DNA of 64,000 bases from Leptasterias polaris (lineage: Eukaryota > Echinodermata > Asteroidea > Forcipulatida > Asteriidae), in NCBI GenBank assembly GCA_037783415.1, contig JAZGTN010000192.1, positions 2,170,001-2,234,000 on the forward strand, written 5' to 3'. Made by a program: the position numbers and the translations under genes. Below the pieces are notes generated by a model. That model did no database searches. It saw nothing but the letters and a program-made list of their open reading frames with translations, and was not told the DNA's origin. The stretch's first letter is position 1. Every line of letters begins with the position of its first letter. Shown in pieces: positions 44,870 to 55,209 of this stretch.

Positions 44870-45185
44870 TGCACAAAATTGCTAAGATAAAAAATTAAGT
44901 ATTCACAGATTTGACATAACTTTCATGGTATGGTCAAGGTGGAAAATGTTGCTTAAAATATTATTGCCTGAAATACTGTCGTTTTTGATAAATGAGTGAA
45001 GCAGCTTTGATCTCGCAAGGCCATACAAAACCCAATGTTTGAAAAAAGTAAACATATATACAACAGGTTTTTCCCCATTATTTTCTTGTGACACTGTTTA
45101 CTGATTGAGCTTAAACTTTCACAGGTTTGTTATTTGGTCACGTCAAGTGTGGATACTGGTCTTTGACAATTAATATTGTCCTCCG
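44870..45185 (+). mobile_element. Family G MITE
   Basis: Starts with AAAGGGTGTGCACAAAATTG (about 44861), then AAGTATTCACAGATTTGACA, TCATGGTATGGTCAAGG, GAGCTTAAACTTTCACAGG and GTGTGGATACTGGTCTTTGA. It provides the uninterrupted version of the site used by the nested family A copy at 17.8 kb. Confidence 0.65.
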
Positions 45186-45239
45186 GCTTTCATGAATGCA
45201 ACATAAACTCTTCCCCCCGTTCTACCGTTTTGATGCACT

Positions 45240-45345
45240 ATTCCTCTCCTATTTTTTCCCCCGAACATATCGTGCCCCTGTGCCATGAACATCTCGAGAT
45301 GGATACCAGCGCATTATAAATGTGCATTGCTATCATTATTATTCA
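45240..45345 (+). repeat. LINE/SINE 3' tail
   Basis: GATACCAGCGCATTATAAAT, GTGCATTGCTATCATTATTA: a GCGC...ATAAATGTGCATT(ATT)n terminus typical of the CR1/L2-like elements here. No coding part is preserved. Confidence 0.45.
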
Positions 45346-45749
45346 GTTCAAACCCATGGTTACCATTGATTCCACCTGAGACTTAAACGGTCTTTTCTAG
45401 CATAGAAAATTAATACAAGAAAGAGAAAAATCAAAGGGCAATGTTTGGTTTTTTTGCATATTTTTTTGCGTATGTAAAACTCAGGGAGCAAAAGGCTTGG
45501 GTTGTTGTTATAGAGCCGCTTGATAGGCTGCATGTGTTTTGTCACCAAACATAAATGATAACAGGCTTGGATGAAATTGACTTTAGGGAGGTGATGTTTT
45601 CAAACAACTCTGAATGCGGGGTGAGGACATTTTTGCTTGCGGGGTTGAACACTGTGGAAGATTGAATGTTTATGTTTGTTGTGATGTTATTTAGCCTTCA
45701 AGAAAGACTCTGCTAGGGTTCAAACGTCAGGCCACTAACTAATTTTTGC

Positions 45750-47020
45750 ATTTATGTCCTTTTGGTTGGTAAGCAGTTTGCCCCAACTAATTTCAATTTT
45801 CTGGAAATGAATAAATAGAAAAAAATCTACAAAAAGAAAACAAAAAGAACCAATTTTATTATTTATAGGACTGAATTTTTAATTTATTGAAGTTCATGTT
45901 TGAATGGCTCACGTCTAACTTTCAAGAGAAAATGTAGTGAAGAGAAAATGTAGTGTTTTTTGTGGTTTTGTTTTACCTTTCAATCATTGCTTTGTGCCAT
46001 GGTGCAGCTAATCTTTCTGGAAACAATAATATTTTACCACTTTTGAAAGAAATATATGGTACATCCATTTTGTCACGGTTTTGAGCTGCCCATGTGATGA
46101 TATGTATTCATATTCAGTCACCCTGTACTCAGTTTCATTTCAACATGGCGTTGATTTGAAAGTTCTGCAATAGAGAAAAAAATCTACAAAATCATTGTCG
46201 TTGTAATGTAAGGTTCTTATGTCAGAGTTTCGTTTTTTTAATAGGGTGTTTTCTATGCATAAGAGGGTTCTTACAATACTCTGTTAATTTGTGTAATATC
46301 ATTTTGATGTTTTGCCAAGTTTATTATATTTCTACTTAGTGTTATCTTTTTTGAAATGTATTTATGTGCCATCGTATTTCGGTGTTGCTATTTTATATTC
46401 TTATCTGTGCAATTTTTTAACTGATCTATCTTACTTTGTAATGCCACATAATTCAGCTTTGTGCTGCAGGTTTGTTTTTTACTAAAAATGAATGAATGAA
46501 TGAATGAATGAAAAGGAATAACTGTCTTCATTTTTTCCCTCATGACGTGCCCCCATGTGTTTAATCCAGCTCTAGAAATTATAGCGATTTGAAAGTAACT
46601 GTGCCCGGGTTCCAGTATGACTGTCGTGCAACCATTAAGCACCTCCCTAATTAAAAGTGGTTACATTCATCAATTTGTTGTACACTGATGACATTCTCTA
46701 AACCCCATGCTGCAACTCCCTGCTATGTGTATAATTGCGTTAACCTATTTAGCGGCGGCCATTACTTTCCCCACATGTACATTTAGAGCGAGGAATACAT
46801 GCGCTACTGTTGCTAGCGTTTATGAATCGCCAGCAGGGTCCGTTTCTTTTATTAACCTTGATGTCACTGAATGCAAATACTAACATTTAGGACAGACGCT
46901 GATGGTAATTAAACAACTCAATAATTGAGTGTCTGTCGTGAGGGTTATTGTCAGGCAGACTCTCTTTCTAGCTTGAGGGCTGTGTCTATGATTAAACATT
47001 GCAGGGTGTTTCCTGTGGAT
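45750..47020. other. no recognisable gene; (GAAT)n at 46485-46512
   Basis: AT-rich sequence with about seven GAAT/TGAA tetramers at 46485-46512. No exon or RNA gene recognised. Confidence 0.45.
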
Positions 47021-47021
47021 G

Positions 47022-48190
47022 GCTGATCAGCAGACCACAGCTCTAGGAACCAAATGTTTGCGGGAACACCATGAGAAAATCTATCTAATTAGTTCTGGTT
47101 CTGAATTTGAATGATCGACAGACCATAGATGTAGAAGGTTTGCGGGAACACCATGAAATATCTGGACTTGTGGATTGTTTTGAAAAGAACTGATCAGCGA
47201 ACCATAGATGTAGGTTTGCGGGAACACCATGAAATATCTTGAGATGTGGATTGTTTTGAAAAGAACTGATCAGTGAACCATAGATGTAGAAGGTTTGCGG
47301 GAACACCATGAAATATCTTGAGATGTGGATTGTTTTGAAAAGAACTGATCAGCGAACCATAGATGTAGAAGGTTTGTGGAAACACCATGAAATATCTTGA
47401 GATGTGGATTGTTTTGAAAAGAACTGATCAGTGAACCATAGATGTAGAAGGTTTGTGGGAACACCATGAAATATCTTGAGATGTGGATTGTTTTGAAAAG
47501 AACTGATCAGTGAACCATAGATGTAGAAGGTTTGTGGGAACACCATGAAATATCTTGAGATGTGGATTGTTTTGAAAAGAACTGATCAGTGAACCATAGA
47601 TGTAGAAGGTTTGTGGGAACACCATGAAATATCTTGAGATGTGGATTGTTTTGAAAAGAACTGATCAGTGAACCATAGATGTAGAAGGTTTGTGGGAACA
47701 CCATGAAATATCTTGAGATGTGGATTGTTTTGAAAAGAACTGATCAGCGAACCATAGATGTAGAAGGTTTGCGGGAACACCATGAAATATCTTGAGATGT
47801 GGATTGTTTTGAAAAGAACTGATCAGTGAACCATAGATGTAGAAGGTTTGTGGGAACACCATGACATATCTTGAGATGTGGATTGTTTTGAAAAGAACTG
47901 ATCAGCGAACCATAGATGTAGAAGGTTTGCGAGAACACCATGAAATATCTGGACTTGTGGATTGTTTTGAAAAGAACTGATCAGCGAACCATAGATGTAG
48001 AAGGTTTGCGAGAACACCATGAAATATCTTGAGATGTGAATTGTTTTGAAAAGAACTGATCAGCGAACCATAGATGTAGAAGGTTTGCGGGAACACCATG
48101 AAATATCTTGAGTTGTGGATTGTTTTGAAAAGAACTGATCAGCGAACCATAGATGTAGAAGGTTTGCGGGAACACCATGAAGTTTCTTAT
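47022..48190 (+). repeat. 79-bp minisatellite, 15 copies
   Basis: The anchor CACCATGA occurs 15 times; after two irregular spacings (80, 76) it repeats every 79 bases from 47306 to 48175. The unit includes ACTGATCAG, GAACCATAGATGTAGAAGG, GGAACACCATGAAATATC and GGATTGTTTTGAAAAGA. The first unit is degenerate and a second lacks three bases. Two CpG sites (CAGCGAACC, TTTGCGGG) appear as TG in the central units. Because 79 is not a multiple of three, the minus strand shows the same 65-codon frame restarting in every register; these frames are repeat artefacts, not genes. Confidence 0.97.
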
Positions 48191-48199
48191 GAGTTGGGG

Positions 48200-49600
48200 G
48201 TTGTTTTGGAACTGTAAATAAATGGTGAATGTTCTTCCATTTAAAAATATGATTTGAATAAAAATTGTGTCATATTTTATTGTATTAAAAGTAGGGTCTA
48301 TTTGTAGAGAAAACGGTGATGCAGCATTAAATCTAAAAACCACGGTACCACAATGAACAATTTGATAATAACAATCTGAAAATAAATAATTGTTACACAA
48401 ACAGTTGATGCAACCAAATGGGCTAATAAACAATTCATTATCAAACAAAGAGATTAAATTTCATAACACTGAAAGTGATACATCAGGATTTAATTTGAAT
48501 AGAAGACTGAAAATGCTTGGATGATTTTCCTTAATGGCCTTTGAATGGTCTACTCTTCACAATAATAAATAAAATCAATCAATCTGTCCATACAGTGTCT
48601 CAATCCTCTCTGCTCTAGCCCCAACAACAGAATAGTCATTTATAACCCCCCAGGGGGATTTTCTTTCCCAATTACATCTCAGTGATAATTTAATCAGATC
48701 TATTGGCAGTATATTATAGAGTGTATGCGTCTGTGTTCATCGTTGTGCTCTAGCAGTTAAAACACAGGGCTTCGTGCTGGAGGGGTATTTCTCAGGGGGG
48801 GGGGGGAGAGGCAAACTTCATTCAGTGAGTAAGTACATGTAGGATGTAGACTTGCCAAACTTCTGTAACAGTCACCCATACAGAATGACAATGCTTAATA
48901 CCAAGGCGTTCTGCGATTCAAATCACAATCACCATTTTCTACTCTGTGGGTTTTTTCCCCCTGCAAAATCCATGCAAGCTTGAATCCAAGTGCCACCATG
49001 CCCACAATCAAAAGCTTTGTAGTCTATGAAATGCATTTCATTTTACCTACATGTACGTGCAAGCTATGTACATGTAGGTACTGCAAGCCCAAAGATATAA
49101 CAGAACGTGCTGCAAGCATTGCATTTTTTGTTGCTGGAAGCACAAACTTCATTGCCTGTCTAAACGTAGAATGCACTGCAACCGTAAGCCTTATTTTTGT
49201 TTCCCTCCTATATTGCCAATTGTAAGCAGTATGAAATTTGCCCTTGATGGCACATGAGAGGGATGTCTAACAGAGACATTAATACGTCTTCCGCATGAAT
49301 TCAGTGGAGTCTGCAGAATTCCAGCAGACATTTTAAGTCGTTATTTAGGTCGGAAGTCGAACCACTAATGGTTCTCCACCATGATAAAAATAAATCATTG
49401 TGTCTCTATGTTTAATCTAATTAATAAAAGCTATGCCATACATGTACATAGGCAATATCACTTATTTAAATTGTTTTATTTAAGTTGTACGTGTATATTC
49501 TGAAGGTAAATGGATGGTGTAGATTTATTTAGGAATTGTATACAAGTTTCTCATTAACAATATCATGTATTAAATCTATAAATGAATTAAGTCATATAAG
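48200..49600. other. no recognisable gene
   Basis: AT-rich unique-looking DNA with a G run at 48796. The 155-codon minus-strand frame ending at 47981 starts here but over half of it is the 79-bp array. The frame at 48980-49225 has several Cys but no recognisable domain. Confidence 0.4.
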
Positions 49601-49607
49601 TCTAGGC

Positions 49608-49797
49608 CTAAATTCTTCAAGCTGGGTGGCGCTGAATATATTGCTTACAAGCTGCTAAGCAAAAAGGAGAAGGATACCAGTCACTGATGGTACATGTGAC
49701 ATAGTATTTTGGCTGGTAACCTCATTCCGTTAAGCATAATGTTTTTTGAGCGTAGCTATTCTTCTTTTTGCTGAAGCAGTTCTAGGCGATTTGGCCC
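49608..49797 (+). mobile_element. Family F MITE copy
   Basis: CTGCTAAGCAAAAAGGAGAA, GATACCAGTCACTGATGGTA, TTTTGGCTGGTAACCTCATT and GAAGCAGTTCTAGGCGATTT align with 40565-40755. Confidence 0.6.
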
Positions 49798-49910
49798 AGT
49801 TTGATATTTATCAAGTTATTTTTATTTGGAGTTGAACAAAGACAATATTACTAGAGCAGGATTTGAACCAACAACCTCTTGTTTAATGCTCCGACTGGGC
49901 TATTTAGGGT

Positions 49911-50256
49911 GTCATGGCCGAGTGGTTTAGATCATCGGATTCAAGTTCTGGTGGTTTAGTCATCGGGGTGTGGGTTCGAGTCCCGGTCGTGACGCTTGTG
50001 TCCTTGAGCAAGACACTTTGCTATAATTGCTTCTCTTCACCCAGGGGTATAAATGGGTACCTGCAAGGGTAGAGGTTGATATTGTGTTTGAAAAAGCCTT
50101 CGGAGCGCCATCACGGCAGCCCGGGCTGTATACTCCCCAGGCTGTATACTCCCCAGGGAGCTGAGAAAGATTAAAGGAATGTTATTGGCCCAATGACCAG
50201 GGCACTAATGTAAAGCGCATTGAGACATTATTGTGAAATGCGCTATATAAGAACTG

Positions 50257-50289
<33 letters not shown>
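49911..50289 (+). mobile_element. tRNA-Leu-derived SINE with LINE-like tail
   Basis: The head reads GTCATGGCCGAGTGGTTTAG, GGATTCAAGTTCTGG, GGGTTCGAGTCCCGGTCGTG, a type II tRNA-Leu (CAA anticodon) shape. The body has GTGTCCTTGAGCAAGACACT and GGGTATAAATGGGTACCTGC. The 3' end TGTAAAGCGCATTGAGAC, AAATGCGCTATATAAGAAC and about eight ATT units closely resembles the LINE 3' end at 27903-27955. Full-length copy. Confidence 0.8.
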
Positions 50290-50756
50290 CTTCACGGTAC
50301 AGTGAATTACATACTGTGTTCATCCGAAACAAATTATAACACTGTTTTTCTCATTGTGGTGCAAGGTTGAACCTTAATTTTTTAACCACGCATGTCTTGT
50401 TGTGGTTGCATTGAATTGTAACGAAAGAAAAACAAGATGGCCGCCGCCATGCTGGAGGTTTATTGACACTCTAAGGCCCATGTCTAATTTAGTGGCTGCA
50501 TGCCACTATTGCTAAGGGTGCACTATTCCCCCTTTGCACGGATCCGCCGTGTGCGTGTAGAGCCTAAACTTCATGCTTCATTTGTATTGTATTTATGCAT
50601 TTGTTTGGATGAAAATGTCATAACTTTACCAGGACAATACAGAGTTATATAATGCTTCTATTCACTGCTGTCCCCAATTCAATGCGCTACACGCAAACAG
50701 ATGACCCTGCAAAGGGCGAATGGGCCCTGCTCTGCTTCAACGCCTGTTAATGTTGC

Positions 50757-51110
50757 GATGGCGTGTCGTGGTCAAGCGGTCCAGTTCACCGGACCTAAGC
50801 TCTTGTGTTGTCAGCAGCAGAGTGTGGGTTCGAATCCCGGTCATGACACTTGTCCCCTTGGGCATGGCACTTAAACATAATTGCTTCGTTAAAAGTTAGG
50901 AAGGTAGTGCATTTTGCTTTACCAGCCAGGCTACTATAGTGAATGATATTAGTATTACTATGCATCCTTACGAACTGTAATGGGGTGACCCTGCTTCAGC
51001 CCCAGGAGTACATGTAGGTGGCAATGTTCCCCTGGTGACAGTTGATGTGGCCATCTGTGGCCTTGTGATGCTAGGCGATCTCTCATTAAACAAAATAAAA
51101 ATAAAAAATT
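50757..51110 (+). mobile_element. tRNA-Leu-derived SINE, diverged copy
   Basis: GTGTCGTGGTCAAGCGGTCC, GGACCTAAGCTCTTGTG and GGGTTCGAATCCCGGTCATG are the head. The body (GGCATGGCACTTAAACATAA) is followed by CAGTTGATGTGGCCATCTGT and an AT-rich AAATAAAA terminus, a different tail from 49911-50289. Confidence 0.6.
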
Positions 51111-51244
51111 GCAGCAGCTTTAGCCACCAATTTGGACAAGGCCTCATAATCCTGTAAGATATTGCAGCTACCTTTAGCTACCTTTAATGTAATTACACTA
51201 ATCATCCAATTAGCGGAACACTGTTAAGGTGTGTAATATGATTT

Positions 51245-51272
51245 GTGTGTGTGTGTGGGGGGGGGGGGGGGG
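51245..51272 (+). repeat. (GT)n followed by poly-G
   Basis: Six GT dinucleotides then about 16 G. Confidence 0.9.
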
Positions 51273-51629
51273 TGAGAATAGCTAATTTGCAATGAACTAA
51301 TTGCATCAGAGGCCTAAGTGACAGAGGTTGTTTTAAGTGAATAAACCATTTGGGAATACTAATTTGAATAATGTCTGGTACAATAACAAGTTGAGGTTCC
51401 ATTGTCAATCCAATGGTCTGGAGAGATTGTTGCCATATCACCTGGGTTTGTGCTTAATTTGAGAGGCCATTTTCAATGCTATACTTAGCATGGAGTTTTC
51501 TAGGCAAAAGCTTGCCCCAAAACGGCATCACTCCCAATTACGAGAACTTAGAATTTCACTATCAAGTTGAGATCAAGTCATTGTACCAGCCAGTATTTTG
51601 TGAAAGCTTGCGGCCAACATTAGTAGTTG

Positions 51630-51920
51630 TCAAAGACCAGTATCCACACTTTGTGTGACCCAACATTTTCATGAAATAACAAAACTGTGAAAGTTATAAC
51701 TCAATCAGACATCCAAGTCACAAGAAAATATTGAAAAACCTCGTCACTGTTTTCACTGTTTGCAAACATCAGATTTCAGACTTGAGATGGAAATGAATTA
51801 TTTTAGTCATTTCCCCAAAACGGCAACATTTCAGGCCAAACTATTTCAAGAGATCTTTCCCACCATGACTGTCTTTATACCATGGAATTATATGTGAATT
51901 TTTAATCATTTTACCAAAGT
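51630..51920 (-). mobile_element. Family G MITE, reverse
   Basis: GTCAAAGACCAGTATCCACA, AAATAACAAAACTGTGAAAG, CAAGTCACAAGAAAATATTG and CTTTATACCATGG align with the reverse of 44870-45185. Its right end runs straight into the TTAA of the next element. Confidence 0.65.
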
Positions 51921-51924
51921 TTAA

Positions 51925-52301
51925 AGGCACTGGACACGTTTGGTAATTGTCAAAGACCAGTTTTCTCACTTGGTGTATCTCAGCATATGCATAAAGTAAC
52001 AAACCTGTGAACATTTGGGCTCAATTGGTCATTGAAGTTGCAAGAAAATAATGAAAGAAAAAACACCCTTGTTGCACAAATTTGTGTGCTTTCAGATGCC
52101 TGAAAAAGGCTTCAGGCCTGAAGTCTTTTTCAGATTCAAATATTTTAGTGAGAAATTACCTCTTTCTCAAAAACTACGTTACTTCAGAGGGAGTGGTTTC
52201 TCACAATGTTTTATACTATCAACAGCTCTCCTTTGCTCGTTACCAAGTAAGTTTTTATGCTAATATATATTTTGAATAATTACCAAACGTGTACAGTGCC
52301 T
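51925..52301 (+). mobile_element. TTAA MITE with 25-bp inverted repeats (377 bp)
   Basis: Flanked by TTAA (51921-51924, 52302-52305). Ends are AGGCACTGGACACGTTTGGT and ACCAAACGTGTACAGTGCCT, with AATT just inside on each side. The interior (GCCTGAAAAAGGCTTCAGGC) contains its own short palindrome near 52098-52120. I recall this element class as abundant in sea-star genomes, which supports the taxon inference. The frames at 52051-52279 lie wholly within it. Confidence 0.85.
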
Positions 52302-52691
52302 TTAAATGCATGCCCTTTAAGTTTTTCAAATAGCTACACACCGTACTGTGTCGTTGAAAAGCTCAGAATGTGAACTAGTGGGGCTGATGATATTGAGTTT
52401 GAGTACGTAGGTAAACTAAAGAGTTATCTGATCAGATGTCACCGTTTGATTGACATTTTAATTAAATAGAGCATTGCTCTACACTCAAGCATCACAGCCA
52501 CTGCTACACTTTTAGATCTTGTTGTGTATTTACTTGATTACATTTCCTCTGTATGTAAGTACGAGTGTCCTATACCTTTATGATGGTAGCAGAATTCTTG
52601 TTGAACCTATGCACAACGCTGTAAAAAGGACAAAGTAATTGTGAAAAAACACAATAAACTGTCAAAAAATAGTTAACATGACTTGACTTAA

Positions 52692-53050
52692 AGGTAGTGT
52701 CATATAGACGATGTGACCTGTGACATCACATGTTTACAAAAGAGCCACAGAGCCTGGACTTCCTGCAGGCATATTTGTACACAGATCAATGGAAGAAAAC
52801 AACAAATCTTATGTTTTATGGAGATTGCACTGTCTGATTTTTCTCAACTTTTGATATGAAGAAAGGGAGGACATCTCAAAAGCTGTACAGCTATTGCTTT
52901 TGTAAATTTTGAATTTATGTGAAAATTATGACACAAAATGTAAATTTTCCCATATGCCTGTGTAGTATCTTGCCCGGCGGGAAACGCTTTAGAATCTACA
53001 AGGTCACCACTTTGTAAACAAAGGTAACATGGTCTATATTGGTAAACATT
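52692..53050 (+). mobile_element. Family D TTAA MITE
   Basis: Begins AGGTAGTGTCATATAGACGA after TTAA (52688-52691). Landmarks TGTGACATCACATGTTTACA, GAGCCTGGACTTCCTGCAGG and TGTAAATTTTCCCATATGCC match the reverse of 22075-22400. The right terminus is unclear because family H sequence follows. Confidence 0.6.
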
Positions 53051-53145
53051 AAACAAATTAATGATCATAACAAACTTTCTTGGTGAGAAGCAGTGCAGCT
53101 GTTGATAGTTCAAACTATTTTGAGAAAGTATTGCATTTTTTAAAA
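53040..53145 (+). mobile_element. Family H MITE fragment
   Basis: ATAACAAACTTTCTTGGTGA, GAAGCAGTGCAGCTGTTGAT and ATTTTGAGAAAG correspond to 12960-13025 and to the reverse of 37090-37180. Confidence 0.5.
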
Positions 53146-53147
53146 AT

Positions 53148-53402
53148 TCTTATACTCGGTACTTTCCAGATTTCTGTAAAGAAAAAGAAAAAACACCAAA
53201 TATCAACAGACAAACCACTCGGGTGGGATTCGAACCCACAACCTCTGCATTGCTAGAGCAGATGTCTTACTACTAGACCATCGAGCTAGCCCAGTGGAAA
53301 GAGGCAGTTCGAATCCTATATGTTTAAGCATCGGGGATAAAGAACCCTTACACAGATGCATTAAGTACTGTATACGCTGTATACTTTCCCAAGTTCTATT
53401 TA
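53148..53402 (-). mobile_element. tRNA-derived SINE (family E) plus a second tail
   Basis: On the minus strand the head reads CTCGATGGTCTAGTAGTAAG, ACATCTGCTCTAGCAATGC and GGTTCGAATCCCACCCGAGT, with recognisable A and B boxes; TTTGTCTGTTGATA and the tail follow. To its right (53320-53402) lies an additional tail fragment (GATGCATTAAGTACTGTATA, CGCTGTATACTTTCCC). This is the best-preserved family E head in the window. Confidence 0.65.
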
Positions 53403-53404
53403 TA

Positions 53405-54640
53405 TACTATCATCTATATATTTTGAGAACGGTTTCTCATCGAATTAATATGGTTCGGATTATTTTTCACCAATAAACATTTGAATCTGAGATTTTTAGT
53501 AAAAACTTAAAAGGTGTATTCAATCAGGAAAAAAGTTATTACTGGGTGTGCATTATATATGTGGCTGATAAAATTCACGGTCTAGCTCTAATGGGTTAGA
53601 AAATTTTAATTTTACATGCAGTTGTACATTATTGGTGTTCATGTACACACACTTGCCCTTTGAACAAAACGTACTTCTCTTTAATTGAAAAAAATTACTG
53701 CTTGCATTTGAAAAGACCCCACGCAAATACAAACAAATACAAAGTACATGTATGTCATAACATTATTAATGAGGCCATATACGTGGTAACATCAAGTTGA
53801 ACATACTTTGATAAAGCCAACAGTCTGCCCAACAAAGACATCAAACTATTTATGTACACTCTAGTAGGAAATATTAAAGAATTTCATTAATGCTACCAAC
53901 CCCAGGCTTATATTTGCTAATCGAAATATGTCTTTGATGTTTGCGGACAAAAAACTTAAACGTAACCACAATTTTGAGAGGCAAACTTTGACTGGTGATT
54001 AGGTTGTGATTAGGGTGATTTACATTGAGCGTTGCGGTAGCTACCTTCATGAGAATTTGCTTTTAAGAAGTAAACAGTTTTAGTTAGATTGTGATTCACC
54101 ATTTTCTTTGTGTGAAAGGATTGTTCATTTTTTTGGGGACGTTAGTCTGTATTGACTCTTGAGTTGCATGGGTCAGTAAAGTATGCATAAAACAAACAAT
54201 TTGGATCCGTATAAGCGTTGACCTGCATTCCTGAATCACAGAACGATACGTCGTTGTCTGGAACGTGTTGGAACAGTCTGACAAGGTTTTTTCATACTTC
54301 ACCATGTTATCTTCATGTTTCGTAGTTAATCAGGATTGCTTTGGAAGACTATACCCCTGTGTTCGCTAATCCTCTGTCTTAGTGGAACGGCATGTTCGAG
54401 AAGTTGCCTGCGGAAACGAGGAATAAACTTGTTGCAGCAATCGATTTGTGAGATTCAGTCGACTCTTTAATCCACGAGTGTAACACTGATATCTTGCATG
54501 TGTACCATGGAGCTCTGTGATGCTACAAACATGTGAATACTAGATCTTGTGTGGGGGGAAAAAATCCAATCGGTTTGATGCTTTTACGCACATGCCAAGA
54601 AGTGTCAGCAAGGATTTTTTTTAAAGACGTGTGTAAGACG
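53405..54640. other. no recognisable gene
   Basis: AT-rich, unique-looking sequence. The short minus-strand frame at 54096-54305 has no recognisable motif. Confidence 0.4.
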
Positions 54641-54648
54641 GCGCATAG

Positions 54649-54750
54649 ATGATGTCATTCTTCAAGAATCACCGATCCATTTCACTGCCAGTGGTTGGCA
54701 GAAGGCCATCAGGTGGAAATGTGTTATTTGCTGATTTCAGCTGGTTAGAG
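54649..54750 (+). CDS. Candidate first coding exon C (34 codons)
   Basis: ATG ATG at 54649 opens MMSFFKNHRSISLPVVGRRP, continuing to FADFSWLE at 54750, followed by GTATGG (phase 0). A stronger-looking donor, CAG/GTGAGG, lies 16 bases further at 54767 and would extend the peptide by VWNLS and change the phase to 1. Basic, Ser/Pro-containing N-terminus. The frame continues to 54849 if unspliced. No family recognised; no overlap with identified repeats. Confidence 0.3.
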
Positions 54751-55076
54751 GTATGGAACTTGTCAGGTGAGGTTTGTGGTAGCACCAAGTGTAAATCTCT
54801 TCAGAGTAGTGTTGGTTCTTTGGTTGTGGACAACTCAATGCTTAGATGAATATGCTCTGATCGTCTTCAGAAGAAAGCTGGACTCTGTTGCTAGATGCTG
54901 CTTAAGTACTGCCTTGGAGATTAACTGGTAGTGGGCTTGGCTCGATGGTGCGCGAAGGCGGGAACCAGGAAAGAGATTTACACATGGTGCTATACCGCAA
55001 ACCTTACCTGATTATACTCCCACCAAGTTTCAAATCCTACGTATGGAATTAGTCTTGACAGATAAGTGCAGGATTG

Positions 55077-55104
55077 TGGGTGGGGGTGGGGGTGGGGGTG
55101 GGGA
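55077..55104 (+). repeat. (GGGGGT)n microsatellite
   Basis: Four units of GGGGGT or GGGTGG type. Confidence 0.9.
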
Positions 55105-55132
55105 GGAGAGGGTCCTAACTTTGATTGGTGTG

Positions 55133-55205
55133 TCGTGTTAATCGGTTAAGAGCACCAAACTCGTGTTAATCGGTTAAGAGCACCAAACTCGAGCTCTGGG
55201 GTTTT
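55133..55205 (+). mobile_element. SINE B head fragment with internal duplication
   Basis: A 28-base unit (TCGTGTTAATCGGTTAAGAG + CACCAAAC) is present twice in perfect tandem at 55133-55160 and 55161-55188, then continues GAGCTCTGGGGTTTTTGAT. It corresponds to the first ~45 bases of the SINE B head (compare 5266-5310). No body or tail. Confidence 0.6.
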
Positions 55206-55209
55206 TGAT

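Noticed and set aside
47022..48190. Possible CRISPR array
   Set aside because: The repeated unit is contiguous with no unique spacers, and the DNA is eukaryotic.
47085..48448. Series of overlapping ~65-codon minus-strand frames and a 155-codon frame
   Set aside because: They are the 79-bp tandem unit read repeatedly in successive registers. The 155-codon frame adds non-repetitive AT-rich sequence to the array. No protein family or splice support.
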